Part shown: positions 1 to 9,120 of the stretch, piece after piece
Position numbering within the stretch: the first letter of the stretch is position 1
Layout of the letters: every line of letters starts with the position of its first letter
Assembly: GCF_000003605.2 (NCBI RefSeq)
Contig: NW_003131856.1
Span: 811,465-827,119, forward strand
Direction of reading: 5' to 3'
Origin: Saccoglossus kowalevskii
Taxonomy: Eukaryota; Hemichordata; Enteropneusta; Harrimaniidae
Length of the DNA stretch: 15,655 bases
Notes under the pieces: generated by a model
What the model was told of the DNA's origin: nothing
What the model saw: the letters and a program-made list of their open reading frames with translations, nothing else
Database searches by the model: none
Program-made: the position numbers and the translations under genes

Positions 1-347
1 TCTCCAGGGTAAGACGTAATCATTTAGTAGATCGTTCACTATACCAGAATTGTAGTAATATCTAACTATTCCAAATGTATACCATACAAATGTCTCGAGG
101 ATATGGCGTAAACATTTAGTAGTTCGTTCACTATGCCAAGAAACACAATTTCAGTCCCTCGAGGATATGGCGTATATATTTAGTAGTTCGTTATTTGTGA
201 CAAAAGATCTAACAAAATTCCAATCTCTCGAGGATATGGCGTAAACATTAAGTTGTTCGTTAACTGTAACAAGAAATTCAACAAAATTCCAATTCCACGT
301 GGGTATGGCGTAAACATATAGTTGTTTGTTCACTGTGCCAGGGCATT
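1..347. repeat. Degenerate tandem repeat, period about 69 bp
   Basis: A recurring block (CTCGAGGATATGGCGTAAAC, then TTAGTAGTTCGTT) begins at 94, 158 and 227. A diverged copy begins at 296 (CACGTGGGTATGGCG) and a more decayed one near 3. Spacings are 64, 69 and 69 bp. Each unit ends in an A-rich piece similar to ACAAAATTCCAAT. Because 69 is a multiple of three, the minus strand stays open from 333 to 151 as a 23-residue repeat containing NVYAISSRDWNF. That frame has no ATG start, the 64-bp unit breaks it, and TGG has become TGA at the end of one unit. I read this as a non-coding minisatellite inside the upstream intron of the channel gene. The array may continue past the left edge. Confidence 0.85.
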
Positions 348-766
348 TATGTATTATAAAACAATGTCGAGGTCTTTAAAATTGATTGGCGTTTTGTGAC
401 AATTACGTATTATATTTGAATGTATGCTCGAGCTGCGAAAAACGCGTGACTAGTAAAACAAATCGCTCGCTCGCGGTAATTTTGACACCTTCGCGAATCG
501 TCTCTCGCCTGAATACTGTCGTAAAACCTGGCTGACTGCAAATATATTTGAATTGCTGGTGTTTCTTTCATTGACAATATATCATATTAATGACGCCCGA
601 ATTTATTATAAAAAGGATGATATGATTGATACGTAATTCCCTCCGGGGATTATATAAATAATTTAAACTATATGTGTTGAACGTTAAGTTTGAATATAAT
701 TTATGATGGTAAATGTAATGGTGAAATTAAAATGCTAAAGATTTGAGTCAGACACACCAACGCTAA
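348..766. other. Non-coding stretch, probable intron
   Basis: I see no exon, RNA gene or repeat here. It lies upstream of the M1-M2 exon of the channel gene, so it is probably part of the long intron that precedes it. I looked for the Cys-loop and loop C segments of the ligand-binding domain and did not find them. Confidence 0.5.
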
Positions 767-963
767 GGCCAGACTTTTATTTACAAGGTTATAAATGGAA
801 TAAAATTGTATTTCATTTCTTCTCTCCGATCAATGATCTCACTCACAATTCTTTAAGAATCACACAAATCTAATGGAAAAAAAAGAATTACTAGTAATTG
901 TATTTTTTTCCGCCCTCCTCACAAAAATTGCCTCATAAAAACAAGGAATAAAAAAGTCTGGCC
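767..963. mobile_element. Short MITE-like element, PIF/Harbinger type
   Basis: The ends are a perfect 12-bp inverted repeat, GGCCAGACTTTT at 767-778 and AAAAGTCTGGCC at 952-963. The trinucleotide TAA lies directly outside both ends (764-766 and 964-966). A 3-bp TAA/TTA duplication with terminal repeats starting GG is the usual signature of PIF/Harbinger (Tourist-like) elements. The 197-bp body is AT-rich and has no coding capacity, so it would be non-autonomous. Outside the TAA there is a second, weaker symmetry: AGACACA at 750-756 faces TGTGTCT at 974-980 at equal distance. The real element could therefore be 231 bp (750-980) with decayed ends. It sits in the upstream intron of the channel gene. 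Confidence 0.7.
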
Positions 964-1184
964 TAATGCCCAATGTGTCTTTAGTTGGACAATTTTGTTT
1001 ATTGTCAAAAGTTAACACTAAATTGTTCTAATAATGAGGTTTGGTAAAACAGATGACGAGAACGAGCATATCATTCTCATTCAAGTCAACGTCTATTACA
1101 TGTTGAAATATGTCTATAACGATGTCTAATTATTCACACATGCAGCAGATCGCCGTTATAGGTGTAGTAGTTTTCTTATTACAG

Positions 1185-1414
1185 GTAATTTCTCAGCTTT
1201 GGAATTACACTACACACTTCATCGGAAACTTGGGTATTATATTATAAGTACGTTTCTTCCAAGTTCTCTACTTGTGGTGCTATCATGGGTATCGTTTTGG
1301 ATCAATCCAGAAGCAGCGCCCGCTAGAGTTGCGTTATGTATAACAACAGTTCTGACCATAACAACAATGGCAATAGCAGTACGAGACGATCTTCCTAAGG
1401 TATCCTACGTCACA
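1185..1414 (+). CDS. Exon: pre-M1, M1 and M2 pore helix
   Basis: The acceptor is TTATTACAG|GT at 1184/1185 and the donor is GTAAGT at 1415-1420. The first two bases complete a codon split with the upstream exon; in the family this codon is usually the Gly of a GNFS-like motif. The exon encodes N-F-S-A-L-E-L, the family's conserved RKLGYY entry to M1, then M2 and the M2-M3 linker VRDDLPKVSYVT. A nearby CAG at 1194-1196 is a weaker acceptor choice because it would drop the conserved NFS. Confidence 0.93.
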
Positions 1415-2928
1415 GTAAGTTAAATCCTTCTTTGTGGTTATATGTTCTTTATTCGAGATAAGTAAATTAATCGTCTTTTTCACAAAGTAAAATACAGACA
1501 ACAGAATATGACTTTGATGCTAATTGTTGTTGTTTTTTTTGTATTTATGTAGGCAGTTGATGTGTGGATGTCGTCATGTTTATTTTTTGTATTCGGGTCA
1601 CTGGTAGAATTTGCCTTTGTTAATTTCGTGTCATCACTAAGAAAGAATGAAAAGAAGAAGAAAACTGACGTAAGTTGGATTTGATAACAAAATATTGAAA
1701 TTGGGTTCACAGAAATAGCAGCATGTTAATACATGTATATAGAAACGTTTAGGGAACACATTTTGAAATTCAAATCTCACTTAATTAAACCAAAAATTTT
1801 AAGTAAACGTTGACAGGGGGTTGGGGTTTTCTACATTCAAGTTCGTTTTGCTAGTATGTTTATTATTGTATACTTCACGTGTTTCAAAATACATGTTAAA
1901 CCGTTCCAATCACTAATTGATGTGGCTTTAGAGTATTATCAGAATACCACGCAATCGCCGAGAGTCATACAATGCACGATATATTGAGGCAATCGTAATT
2001 TCACTGTAACTTATCAATCAATAATTACAACGGGTTCTAAAATAATTAATGAAAAGGTATACGTAATTCAAAATATTAGATGTAATATATTACGTAACAT
2101 TATTAATTTGATTCCTCGTGCGGACATAAATTGCATCATGTGTCTGCATTATTTCGCTTGCAATTAAAACAATAGACTCTCAGAAAATCTAGCGAGTATT
2201 ACAAACGCTACTTCGCGATAATTTCTCAAAAGGTATTCGGATTTGATATTTGATTTACTAAAAGGTTATGAATGTCTCAAGCATAATCGCAACCATCTTA
2301 ATGCAGTCCCAGGTGATGTGTATAAGCTGTGGGTGTTATATTTTAGTTCACACATCAATGTTCAAATATGTCTTGCAGCTTACAGCATTCATCCATCATT
2401 CACACGTGTCTGTCATGTATCAGTAGATTGTCCTGCTGGGTATGACTAGATGTATCTTGCATAATTAGTTTACTACAAACATAGGATAGGATTAAAACAT
2501 GTACATAATTAACACCAAAAATAACTATAATATAACACATACATGGTTAACCTTCATTGATTTGCGAAGGTAAGTTTAATGCCCCAACTGCTTACACACA
2601 TGATTTAGCAGAATATGTTAGTATGTGGCATCCAGTTCTACTCTTGATTTTGTTGTTTGTTTTTTCATTTCAGTTAAAAATAAATGTTGAGAAAACGAAA
2701 GATGGCAATGACCTGGCTGATGCCGTCGAAAAATGTCTGCCTCAAGCAATTAATATCGAGAAGTGCGAACGATGTGGAACACATGCATCCCGATATTGGC
2801 GGAAACGGGCCCTGTTTGTTGACAAGGTTGCCCGTATTGTCTTCCCTCTCTTGTACTTCATATTCAACATAATGTTCTGGCCAATTTACCTGAGAGAAGG
2901 GATGCCCTCTTGGCTTATAAATGATTGA
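1185..2928 (+). CDS. Cys-loop ligand-gated anion channel subunit, C-terminal part (3 exons)
   Basis: This is the transmembrane half of a pentameric neurotransmitter-gated channel, joined from 1185-1414, 1553-1669 and 2674-2928. It gives 200 residues counting the split first codon. M1 is about residues 17-40 (core LSWVSFWI). M2 follows PARVALCITTVLTITT at 46-61, with Ala -1', Arg 0', Ala 2', Thr 6' and Leu 9'. M3 is about 80-104 and M4 about 169-189. The PAR motif before M2 marks the chloride-selective branch (GABA-A, glycine, GluCl, RDL and relatives). Ala 2' and Thr 6' are the positions that form the picrotoxin/dieldrin site in RDL-type channels. The M3-M4 loop is short, about 60 residues, with a lysine run (KNEKKKK) and three cysteines (C137, C147, C150). 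The ligand-binding domain is outside the window, so the transmitter cannot be assigned. M3 ending FAFVNF recalls glycine and GluCl subunits. Confidence 0.95.
1553..1669 (+). CDS. Exon: M3 helix and start of M3-M4 loop
   Basis: The acceptor TTTATGTAG ends at 1552 and the donor is GTAAGT at 1670-1675. The 117-bp exon is in phase 0 at both ends. It encodes AVDVWMSSCLFFVFGSLVEF, continues through VNFVSS and ends in the basic run KNEKKKKTD. Joined to the previous exon it restores the conserved junction SYVT-AVDVW (SYVKAIDIW in glycine receptors). The intron between these exons is only 138 bp. Confidence 0.93.
1670..2673 (+). other. Intron between M3 and M4 exons (1004 bp)
   Basis: It runs from GTAAGT at 1670 to TTTCATTTCAG ending at 2673. 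Two short open stretches inside it (2243-2449 and 2557-2673) have no ATG and no family similarity, so I treat them as chance. TACGTAAT at about 2059 and ATTACGTA at about 2088 form an 8-bp inverted repeat. Confidence 0.85.
2674..2928 (+). CDS. Terminal exon: M3-M4 loop, M4 and stop
   Basis: After the acceptor CAG at 2671-2673 the frame continues in phase 0 with LKINVEKTK. It runs through the Cys cluster (CLPQAINIEKCERC) and RYWRKRALFVDKVARIVFP, the usual basic approach into M4, then M4 itself with core LLYFIFNIMFWPIYL. It ends LIND and TGA at 2926-2928. The KVARIVFP entry matches the family's VDKISRIGFP pattern. The tail after M4 is only about ten residues, as is normal. Confidence 0.95.
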   Translation, partial: LKINVEKTKDGNDLADAVEKCLPQAINIEKCERCGTHASRYWRKRALFVDKVARIVFPLLYFIFNIMFWPIYLREGMPSWLIND

Positions 2929-3069
2929 TGAGTTGACTCTCGGATGCATAGATCAAGATGACATTCATTACTGAAGAAGATTTGCATCAAAAAGATTTCT
3001 ATTTTGCATATCCCAGAGCTATGACGACCGCAATATACAATGCTTCCCCTAGTGCAACTGACAAATAAA
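2929..3069 (+). terminator. 3' UTR and polyadenylation signal of the channel gene
   Basis: AATAAA at 3064-3069 lies 136 bases after the stop codon and is the first canonical hexamer downstream. A second AATAAA at 3433-3438 could give a longer 3' UTR. The call rests on the hexamer and its position. Confidence 0.55.
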
Positions 3070-3636
3070 TTAAAATAGCAATATCCTTTTATGAAATGTA
3101 GTCATAATTGTTGTTGTTAAAATCTTAAACCATATATATGAATAATATTTTAAATTTCTTGCCGGTAAATAATTATATGACGTCAATGAGATGTATAGCA
3201 GAAGGTATTTACGATATAATGTGTTGTGTTGTGCTGTGTTGTTCATTAAATCTGATGATATCGTGAACCGATGTTGCAATTCATAAACTCTTACGACCCA
3301 CATCTAAAAAATATGGTTACATCACGACTGGTGTTGATAACAATGGATATGACTTGACAAGGTACACCAGGTTACCTACGACCAACCACCAAGGCGTATG
3401 TTACCTTACACATCAATTACGATATATATTACAATAAATTGTTACAAATGTAAGTTATGTTTTGATAAATGTATGCAATATAGTTATGCTATTTTTCTAT
3501 TGACTTGTGGAAACGTACGAAAATTACAGTATGTGAGCCTATTTATTTATCTATAAACGAGTTTTATTGTGATTAAATCCCAAATCAGTCATTCAAAATG
3601 TTAACTCACAGTAGATGCTTTAATGTAGAGAGCAAA
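3070..3636. other. 3' flank of the channel gene, no gene seen
   Basis: AT-rich non-coding sequence. It contains one perfect cAMP-response palindrome, TGACGTCA, at 3178-3185, and the second AATAAA at 3433-3438. A single 8-bp match here carries little weight. No ORF in this part resembles a protein. Confidence 0.5.
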
Positions 3637-3857
3637 GCAATTAAATAATATCGACTATATAGCAAGGTAAATAATACCGACTACATAGCAAGGTAAATAA
3701 TACCGACTACATAGCAAGGTAAATAATACCGACTACATAGCAAGGTAAATAATACCGACTACATAGCAAGGTAAATAATACCGACTACATAGCAAGGTAA
3801 ATAATACCGACTACATAGCAAGGTAAATAATACCGACTATATAGCAAGGTAAATACT
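3637..3857. repeat. Tandem array of 26-bp units, about 8 copies
   Basis: The core GCAAGGTAAAT recurs at exactly 26-bp intervals from 3662 to 3844 (3662, 3688, 3714, 3740, 3766, 3792, 3818, 3844). A diverged copy precedes it at 3637. The rest of the unit is AATACCGACTACATA. The six internal copies are identical. The first and last carry the variant CTATATAG where the others have CTACATAG. Internal homogeneity with diverged edges is what unequal exchange produces. No frame stays open because the unit contains TAA. Confidence 0.97.
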
Positions 3858-5347
3858 ATGTTATTACGTTCACAAGTTTCACCATCACAGATCGGAAAAT
3901 CTTTTCCCACAATGTATGTCGTAATAAAATCCGTTATTTTTATGGACATATGCCCGATGACCGAAGGAAAGATGTGTAGCTGGTCGATTTGGTGCCGTGC
4001 GTGAGCGCCGACACGAGTCGAACACGCAATAGATGTTTACTTTGATTTACAATATATTTATTTTCCCTTGCATTCTGTATTATTTACATGCGATACGTTA
4101 TTTGTTAATGTCATTTATGTCATATTTGGTATATTGACTGCAATAAAACTATTTGACAGTGAACGATTTCTCTGCTTGTATTTATTACAAAATAGGTAGT
4201 TGTCTTGGGTATTTTAGTCAACGTTTCTATAAAATTAGTTCCAATTAGTGTCACTAACTTGCAAATCCTTAGGTTTACACTTAATCCATGGGTGTTTCAT
4301 TGCACAATAATGTATGCAATCAATCAATCTTATTCCAATTTATAATAGTAGCGTCAATAAGTGGATGAATCTGTGCAAAGTTTGACTGCAGGGGAGAAAC
4401 AACGGATTTGCTTCTAGCAGTTATCTGAGATGGTTTGAGCTAGTTATAGTTAAGTGTGGCATAGCTATTACATTTGTGCTCGTTATTCAGTGATCGATAT
4501 CGCGGTGTACATTATGACTAAAACGCTTTCTAATACAAGTTTCCGAAAAATGGTCCCAGTGAGGCTAGTAAAGATGATTCCACATCGCATCCTGTCGTTT
4601 ATATCGCTAACTATAAGTTAAGAATTAAGAGTAAACTAAGTGATACTTTGTAGATTTAATAACTACAACAACACTTTATTTGACAATTGGACAGAAAATG
4701 GTTAGGAAATGTGATATACGAAGATGGGTTTACATACATTTAAAAAATATTTAAAATACATTTGACAAACTAAGCGCAGTACTCGAGACATTGGTTTATT
4801 TTCCCGAGTTTCAAAACAGGGTTGTATACCGCCCCCACACCTCCGTAGTATTGATAATGATAAAAGACTATTTTATTCTAAACAATTTGTATGTTAGCCA
4901 ATTTATTCACAAATCATCAGCGCATTATTGATAATCGAATTGTTATAGTCGATCTTTATCAGTGTATTGATATTCTTAGTGTAATATTGTGTATATTAAT
5001 ACAAAATATTGTATGTATTAAGTATAGTATGTATGTTAAAGTTTCCTAATAAACCATGTGACCCAATACCAACACAAAGCAAAAGGGAATTTTACTCATA
5101 TTTTAGAATATGCATTTATTAAGTGAAATAAAAAATACGTTATCATAAAATTGCATCAACTGCGGTACATAAAAACTACCATTATTCATAACGAAAATGA
5201 CAATAATATGCAGAATATGTGATATATTTGTGGTAAATTGAAGTCTACATGTTATTATTCAATGTATGAACAGACATAATTATGATATCAACACAAAGAG
5301 ACTGACTTACCCAGTGTGAGTCAAAACAGTGTCGTGCTAGAGACCAA
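3858..5347. other. Intergenic, no gene seen
   Basis: AT-rich sequence with stops in all frames. A small GC-richer patch at about 3970-4030 has a weak resemblance to tRNA-derived SINE promoter boxes, not enough to call. A short hairpin with 6-bp arms, GGAAAA and TTTTCC, lies near 3894-3907. I see nothing else. Confidence 0.5.
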
Positions 5348-5433
5348 CTATCTTGGTTATCTTCCTAGTATTTTGTGGGTCCTATTGAAAAGGCCAAGGG
5401 ACCTACGAAATATTAGAATGGTAATCAGGACAG
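5348..5433 (+). ncRNA. Candidate hairpin RNA, pri-miRNA-like (86 nt)
   Basis: 5348-5383 and 5398-5433 fold onto each other without any bulge, leaving a 14-base loop. Read as a plus-strand RNA, 26 of 36 pairs are Watson-Crick and 7 are G-U wobbles. Three are mismatched (pairs 3, 15 and 17 from the base). On the minus strand the wobbles become A-C mismatches and only 28 pairs hold, so the structure favours a plus-strand transcript. Pairing stops at both ends of the stem. A stem near 35 bp with an apical loop of at least 10 nt is the known substrate geometry for Drosha/DGCR8. I do not recognise the family. A decayed inverted-repeat transposon is the main alternative. Confidence 0.4.
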
Positions 5434-7383
5434 GACCATTCAAAGACGGAGAGGAGAGAAAGCGTGGCACATTATCATTTTATTGCTAATTAATGCTTCA
5501 CTTCTATATTTAGTATATGGTTTTATGTAGAATAATACATTTGTTGCAGTCATAATCTGAGTTCTCAATCTCTATGGCGATTACATTTTGTCGGCATTCC
5601 ACAGTCGCTTGTAATATAAAGATAAACACTTCTCTTATCAAACAACGTGATATTGTTTGCCCCCTGTGTAAAAGAAATAAAAACATTTCACGCCGTTAAG
5701 GGATCCTTTTAATATCTCGTATTGTTTACGTCATTTCGATCTGATGCAAAACCACAGATGGCTCGGCAACATGTTATATATTCAGAAATACCTACCTAGC
5801 GGAATTTCAAAAAAAACAAACAAACAAACAAACAGAAATATGAAAATATCAACAGACTCCACATTACATACATAAACGGAGTGATGAAAATGATTTATCT
5901 TGTGTGATCACCAGAACATCTGTGTTGGTGGTTTTGTAGACGCATTGAAAACGTCTTTACTATACGTTCATTCGTTCACATATTTCGTGGACCGGGAGAG
6001 AACAAGCATACGTGTACTGCTTTTTTTACAATGCTTTAATTAAAACGAAAAGACACTTCAACATTAAGATGTATTACTATACTTTACCGGCGATTCATAA
6101 AACAATATTGTCAAACCACTCACTGAACAAGCATCGACGTCTTTAAAGATTGTGATATCAGGTAATGTAAAATTGAAAGAGGTAATTAAACAAAAGCACA
6201 TCGCTTCACTGTATGAGAGTGACTTGATATATATGAGATATATGGTTGTAATCACGTTTTTTTAGTTTTAATAAATATGGAAAGCTACACGGGGTCCTAC
6301 TGCGCCAATATGTTTGCATAGTAAAACATATAACTCAAAATCATGCTGCTTCTTCTACAAAAAGTGTGATTGCCGCTGCCTACATTTAGCTCAATCGGAG
6401 TAGCACAGATGCCACGCAAAACGACAACTCATACAACTTATCATTATTTCCATGGCGACTACTACAACTCGATTTTCGACAACTTTTAATTAATTTGCGT
6501 GAATTAGTTTTGCGCTGATTACTTTTTCTCCATGGTTGTATTCCCTGTTGTACGGTGTCTTGGACTCGTAAAACTGTCGGTTGTTGCATATACAATTTAA
6601 ATTGTCTTGTACATACATTGCACAGTTGTATTATTACAGTGAACTGTGTTGTAGTATTATACAGAAGCTCTATTTCCATATACACTAAAAAGGCGCCGTG
6701 ATATTAGACCTCCTTGAGACGAAATAATGTAGTAAATCTGGAAATTAACTTTTCTTCCGTTTTCGATCAAGACAAATCACGTCTCTCCCAGTGTTGCTGA
6801 AAATGCATGATGTGAAACAAATTGCCAACATTATTTTTTCTCTCTTTTGCGTTCAAACTATGATACACTGAATATTTTCAATTCAATATCTATTGAATAT
6901 TGGCAAGAAGGCTTTTGCTTTGGATGATGCGATTTCAAGAATTTCGTTGTCACTGTCTGCTATTACCATGACAATTCTGACCCTCATCAAAGGTAATGTG
7001 ACTATATCTTGAATATAACCATTAATAAGGGAAAGTATCAGCGCCACCACGCGTTACAAAGCCAGTCCGATGAGCCAGAACATTGCGGGCGTGCTTCTTC
7101 CTCGTCCAGTATGTGTGTATTACAATTGTCATATGAGAACTAGATGATTCACGCGTGCCGACCTGCATTGACTTCGTCTTTCTTTTGCAATCGTGCGTGA
7201 TATCTACAGAACACATAATCACGTGACCATGTCGACATTGTGACCAAGCATTTCTTTTGTTATAGTTTATTATACATTATTATTATGCAAGTGACCAAAG
7301 TTCAAACCATACCTGTATTCATGTTATACGACGTCTCCCCTTGTAACGATTACGCTAGTCGTCACTCTTCCAGTAATCTTTAT
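5434..7383. other. Intergenic, no gene seen
   Basis: AT-rich sequence without a convincing ORF. It holds a (CAAA)n run after poly-A at about 5809-5834 and an 18-bp hairpin at 6881-6898 (ATTCAATA and TATTGAAT). Open stretches on the minus strand at 6064-6255, 6386-6685 and 7022-7222 have no recognisable domain and look like chance. Confidence 0.5.
5809..5834. repeat. Poly-A followed by (CAAA)n microsatellite
   Basis: Eight A bases are followed by four CAAA units and a partial fifth. Such runs can mark the tail of a retroposed element, but I see no element body next to it. Confidence 0.8.
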
Positions 7384-7447
7384 TAATTAGTTAATTAGTA
7401 AATCTGACAGTTTTTATTAAAGTGTAACAGCTTTTATTAAAGTGAAA
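7384..7447. repeat. TTAATTAG doublet and 20-bp tandem duplication
   Basis: TTAATTAG occurs twice in tandem at about 7384-7399, giving two TAATTA homeodomain-type cores. Just after it, a 20-bp block is duplicated head to tail (7408-7427 and 7428-7447), both containing TTTTATTAAAGTG, with three differences. Nearby genes are too far away to suggest a target. Confidence 0.7.
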
Positions 7448-8026
7448 TAAACCCCATTGGTTCAAATGCATGGGAGTGTCTAATTTAAACAATTACTGTA
7501 CTGATAAGTAGAGTTGTAACCCATTACAAGATTTAGTACAGCTGATGAAGACACGTGGTAAGTGAATTTACGTCAAATAAACTTTATACAAAGTGTAAGG
7601 TATAATGCACCATCATTGCAATATGAATGAATGTCGATTTTTTAGTGTGTAGTTAAGATAGTACGTTGCCAATAAAACATTGAAATAGTTGTATGCTGAT
7701 TAACATACATGCGAGTCATTCATATTTAAATTTTTAGAAGAAAAAAAGGATGTGTTTTCAAGTAAACATTATCTAAAACGTGACCATTTTAGAATATTTT
7801 CATAGGATTTCATTCAAACACATTATTCTATTCATTATTCAAAATCGTGACATCCATATGTAGCCCTCAAAATACTACATATCCTTTTTCAGCATAGGTC
7901 ATTTAAGGACATTTTGAGATATGATAGAATGGTTCTACCATAGAAACCAATTGTAAACTACACAAACCACGCTTTTTTGTTCATTTTTTGAGGTCGTTTT
8001 GTAGCAATATATTTGTTGTAGGAAAA
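7448..8026. other. Intergenic, no gene seen
   Basis: AT-rich sequence. One 8-bp inverted repeat, ATATGTAG at 7856-7863 and CTACATAT at 7875-7882, with an 11-base loop. No ORF of note. Confidence 0.5.
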
Positions 8027-8395
8027 TCAGTCTAGTTTTCCGCTATGTAAATGTAAGATAAATTTATAAATAAAATTGGCCTGACCCCGGGTCGAGCCTA
8101 ACCAAGCCAAGTGTTGTATTTGCTTTGTACAGCGTATGGTTTGGGTATTTGAATATGAATGACCATGGTAACGTGAAGTTGCATGTGGGGTGCAGGTGGC
8201 TTTGTTATGCAAATTCATGTGAGTTGTGTGATCGACGTAGCAAGTCAGTAGACCACGAGCCGTCAAAGTGTGAGCACCGTACTCAGCTTTAACTAACAGC
8301 AGTTTGTAAGGGCATTTCTGGCTCTTCGTCACCTTGCATATGCTGCAGAACAAGATTAACAGTACAACCAGCGTTACGTTTATACCTGTGTACAT
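8027..8395 (-). CDS. Unrecognised ORF with signal-peptide-like N-terminus (122 aa)
   Basis: From the first ATG (8393-8395) the minus strand is open for 122 residues. The N-terminus looks like a signal peptide. It starts MYTG, has the hydrophobic core VTLVVLLILFC, and then SICKVTKS and QKCP, a plausible cleavage region. The rest has four more cysteines and many His and Thr residues but no domain I know. The Kozak context is poor (T at -3). In-frame sequence upstream of the ATG is open to 8467, without another ATG. It could be a first coding exon of a secreted protein, with a possible donor at AAG|GTGACG after SICK, or chance in a less AT-rich patch. I favour chance slightly. Confidence 0.2.
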   Translation of the reverse strand: MYTGINVTLVVLLILFCSICKVTKSQKCPYKLLLVKAEYGAHTLTARGLLTCYVDHTTHMNLHNKATCTPHATSRYHGHSYSNTQTIRCTKQIQHLAWLGSTRGQANFIYKFILHLHSGKLD

Positions 8396-8625
8396 ACAGG
8401 ACGAGTTTGCTGGTGTCAGTGGTTCTGTTCTTTGCTGAATGGAACAGGGGGAGTGACGGCATATCAACCTTGGCTTGGTAATTGTGAACTGGTGTATTGT
8501 GGACGTACTTGGATATTGGTAACTGGTGGTGCTGGTGAATGGTCTCTATTATATCTACCCGGATCGGTTACTGGTGACACAGGCAGTGTTAGAAGCTCTA
8601 TGGACTTGATTTGGATGGTAGCTGA

Positions 8626-9120
8626 AAGACAAATTATATAATGATGGTAGGTCATGATTTGAGAATGAGGCTGGAACCCGAAGGATCATGTGGTCACCAT
8701 TCCATAATTGATACACCGACGGATGCAGGATATGCCAAAAAACTACCAAAGAAGTGAATGACGGACAGAGCAGAGACAATATAAACCAGCTATAAAAGGA
8801 TGAGCTAAATAGTGACCATTTCGTGTTGGTTCTCGTTCCATGAGATTTGGTCCCCAAAGAATGTGCTGTATAAGGTTAATTCAGTGGATCTCAACAGCGA
8901 GGTGCGAAATATTGCATTACGGCCATCTAAAACCATACTTGGGACCGTTGATTAAACCTGCCAGAAAGCAGAGATAGAGGTAATGCCCCCAGAAAAAAAA
9001 CGCGGAAAATTTGATGAAACCCAATGGACTGAGAGAAAGATGAAAATAGGTAATTTGTTGTGTTGGAATGGCTGTTGTACGGCAAGCGAGGTGACTCCCA
9101 ACATGGCATTTTATATAACC
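8626..9120 (+). pseudogene. Possible decayed coding remnant, part 1
   Basis: One plus-strand frame (codons in phase with 8710) reads as protein-like stretches separated by four stops. The first has HDLRMRLEPEG and DAGYAKKLPKK, the second EIWSPKNVLYKVNSVDLNSE, the third MPPEKKRGKFDETQW. The strand is rich in G and A and less AT-rich than the surroundings. Purine-rich DNA gives charged, protein-looking translations by itself, so this is weak. The stronger hint is that KFDETQW followed by RKM resembles KLDESQY followed by KKL in part 2, in the same orientation. I know no family for it. The frame runs into the T-rich array. Confidence 0.25.

Noticed and set aside
2243-2449. 68-codon plus-strand open stretch in the large intron
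   Set aside because: No ATG start, no similarity to the channel and no splice sites that keep phase.
2557-2673. Open frame continuing upstream of the terminal channel exon
   Set aside because: It lies in the intron behind a strong acceptor (TTTCATTTCAG), has no ATG and does not match the family. The phase-0 junction with the M3 exon fits the family without it.
2674-2949. Minus-strand 91-codon open frame over the last channel exon
   Set aside because: Shadow of the terminal exon. It shows no independent features.
3637-3857. CRISPR array
   Set aside because: The 26-bp units are contiguous without unique spacers, and the window is eukaryotic.
3970-4030. Possible tRNA-derived SINE head (TAGCTGGTCG and GAGTCGAACAC)
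   Set aside because: The A box and B box each miss several consensus positions, and no tail or target duplication was found.
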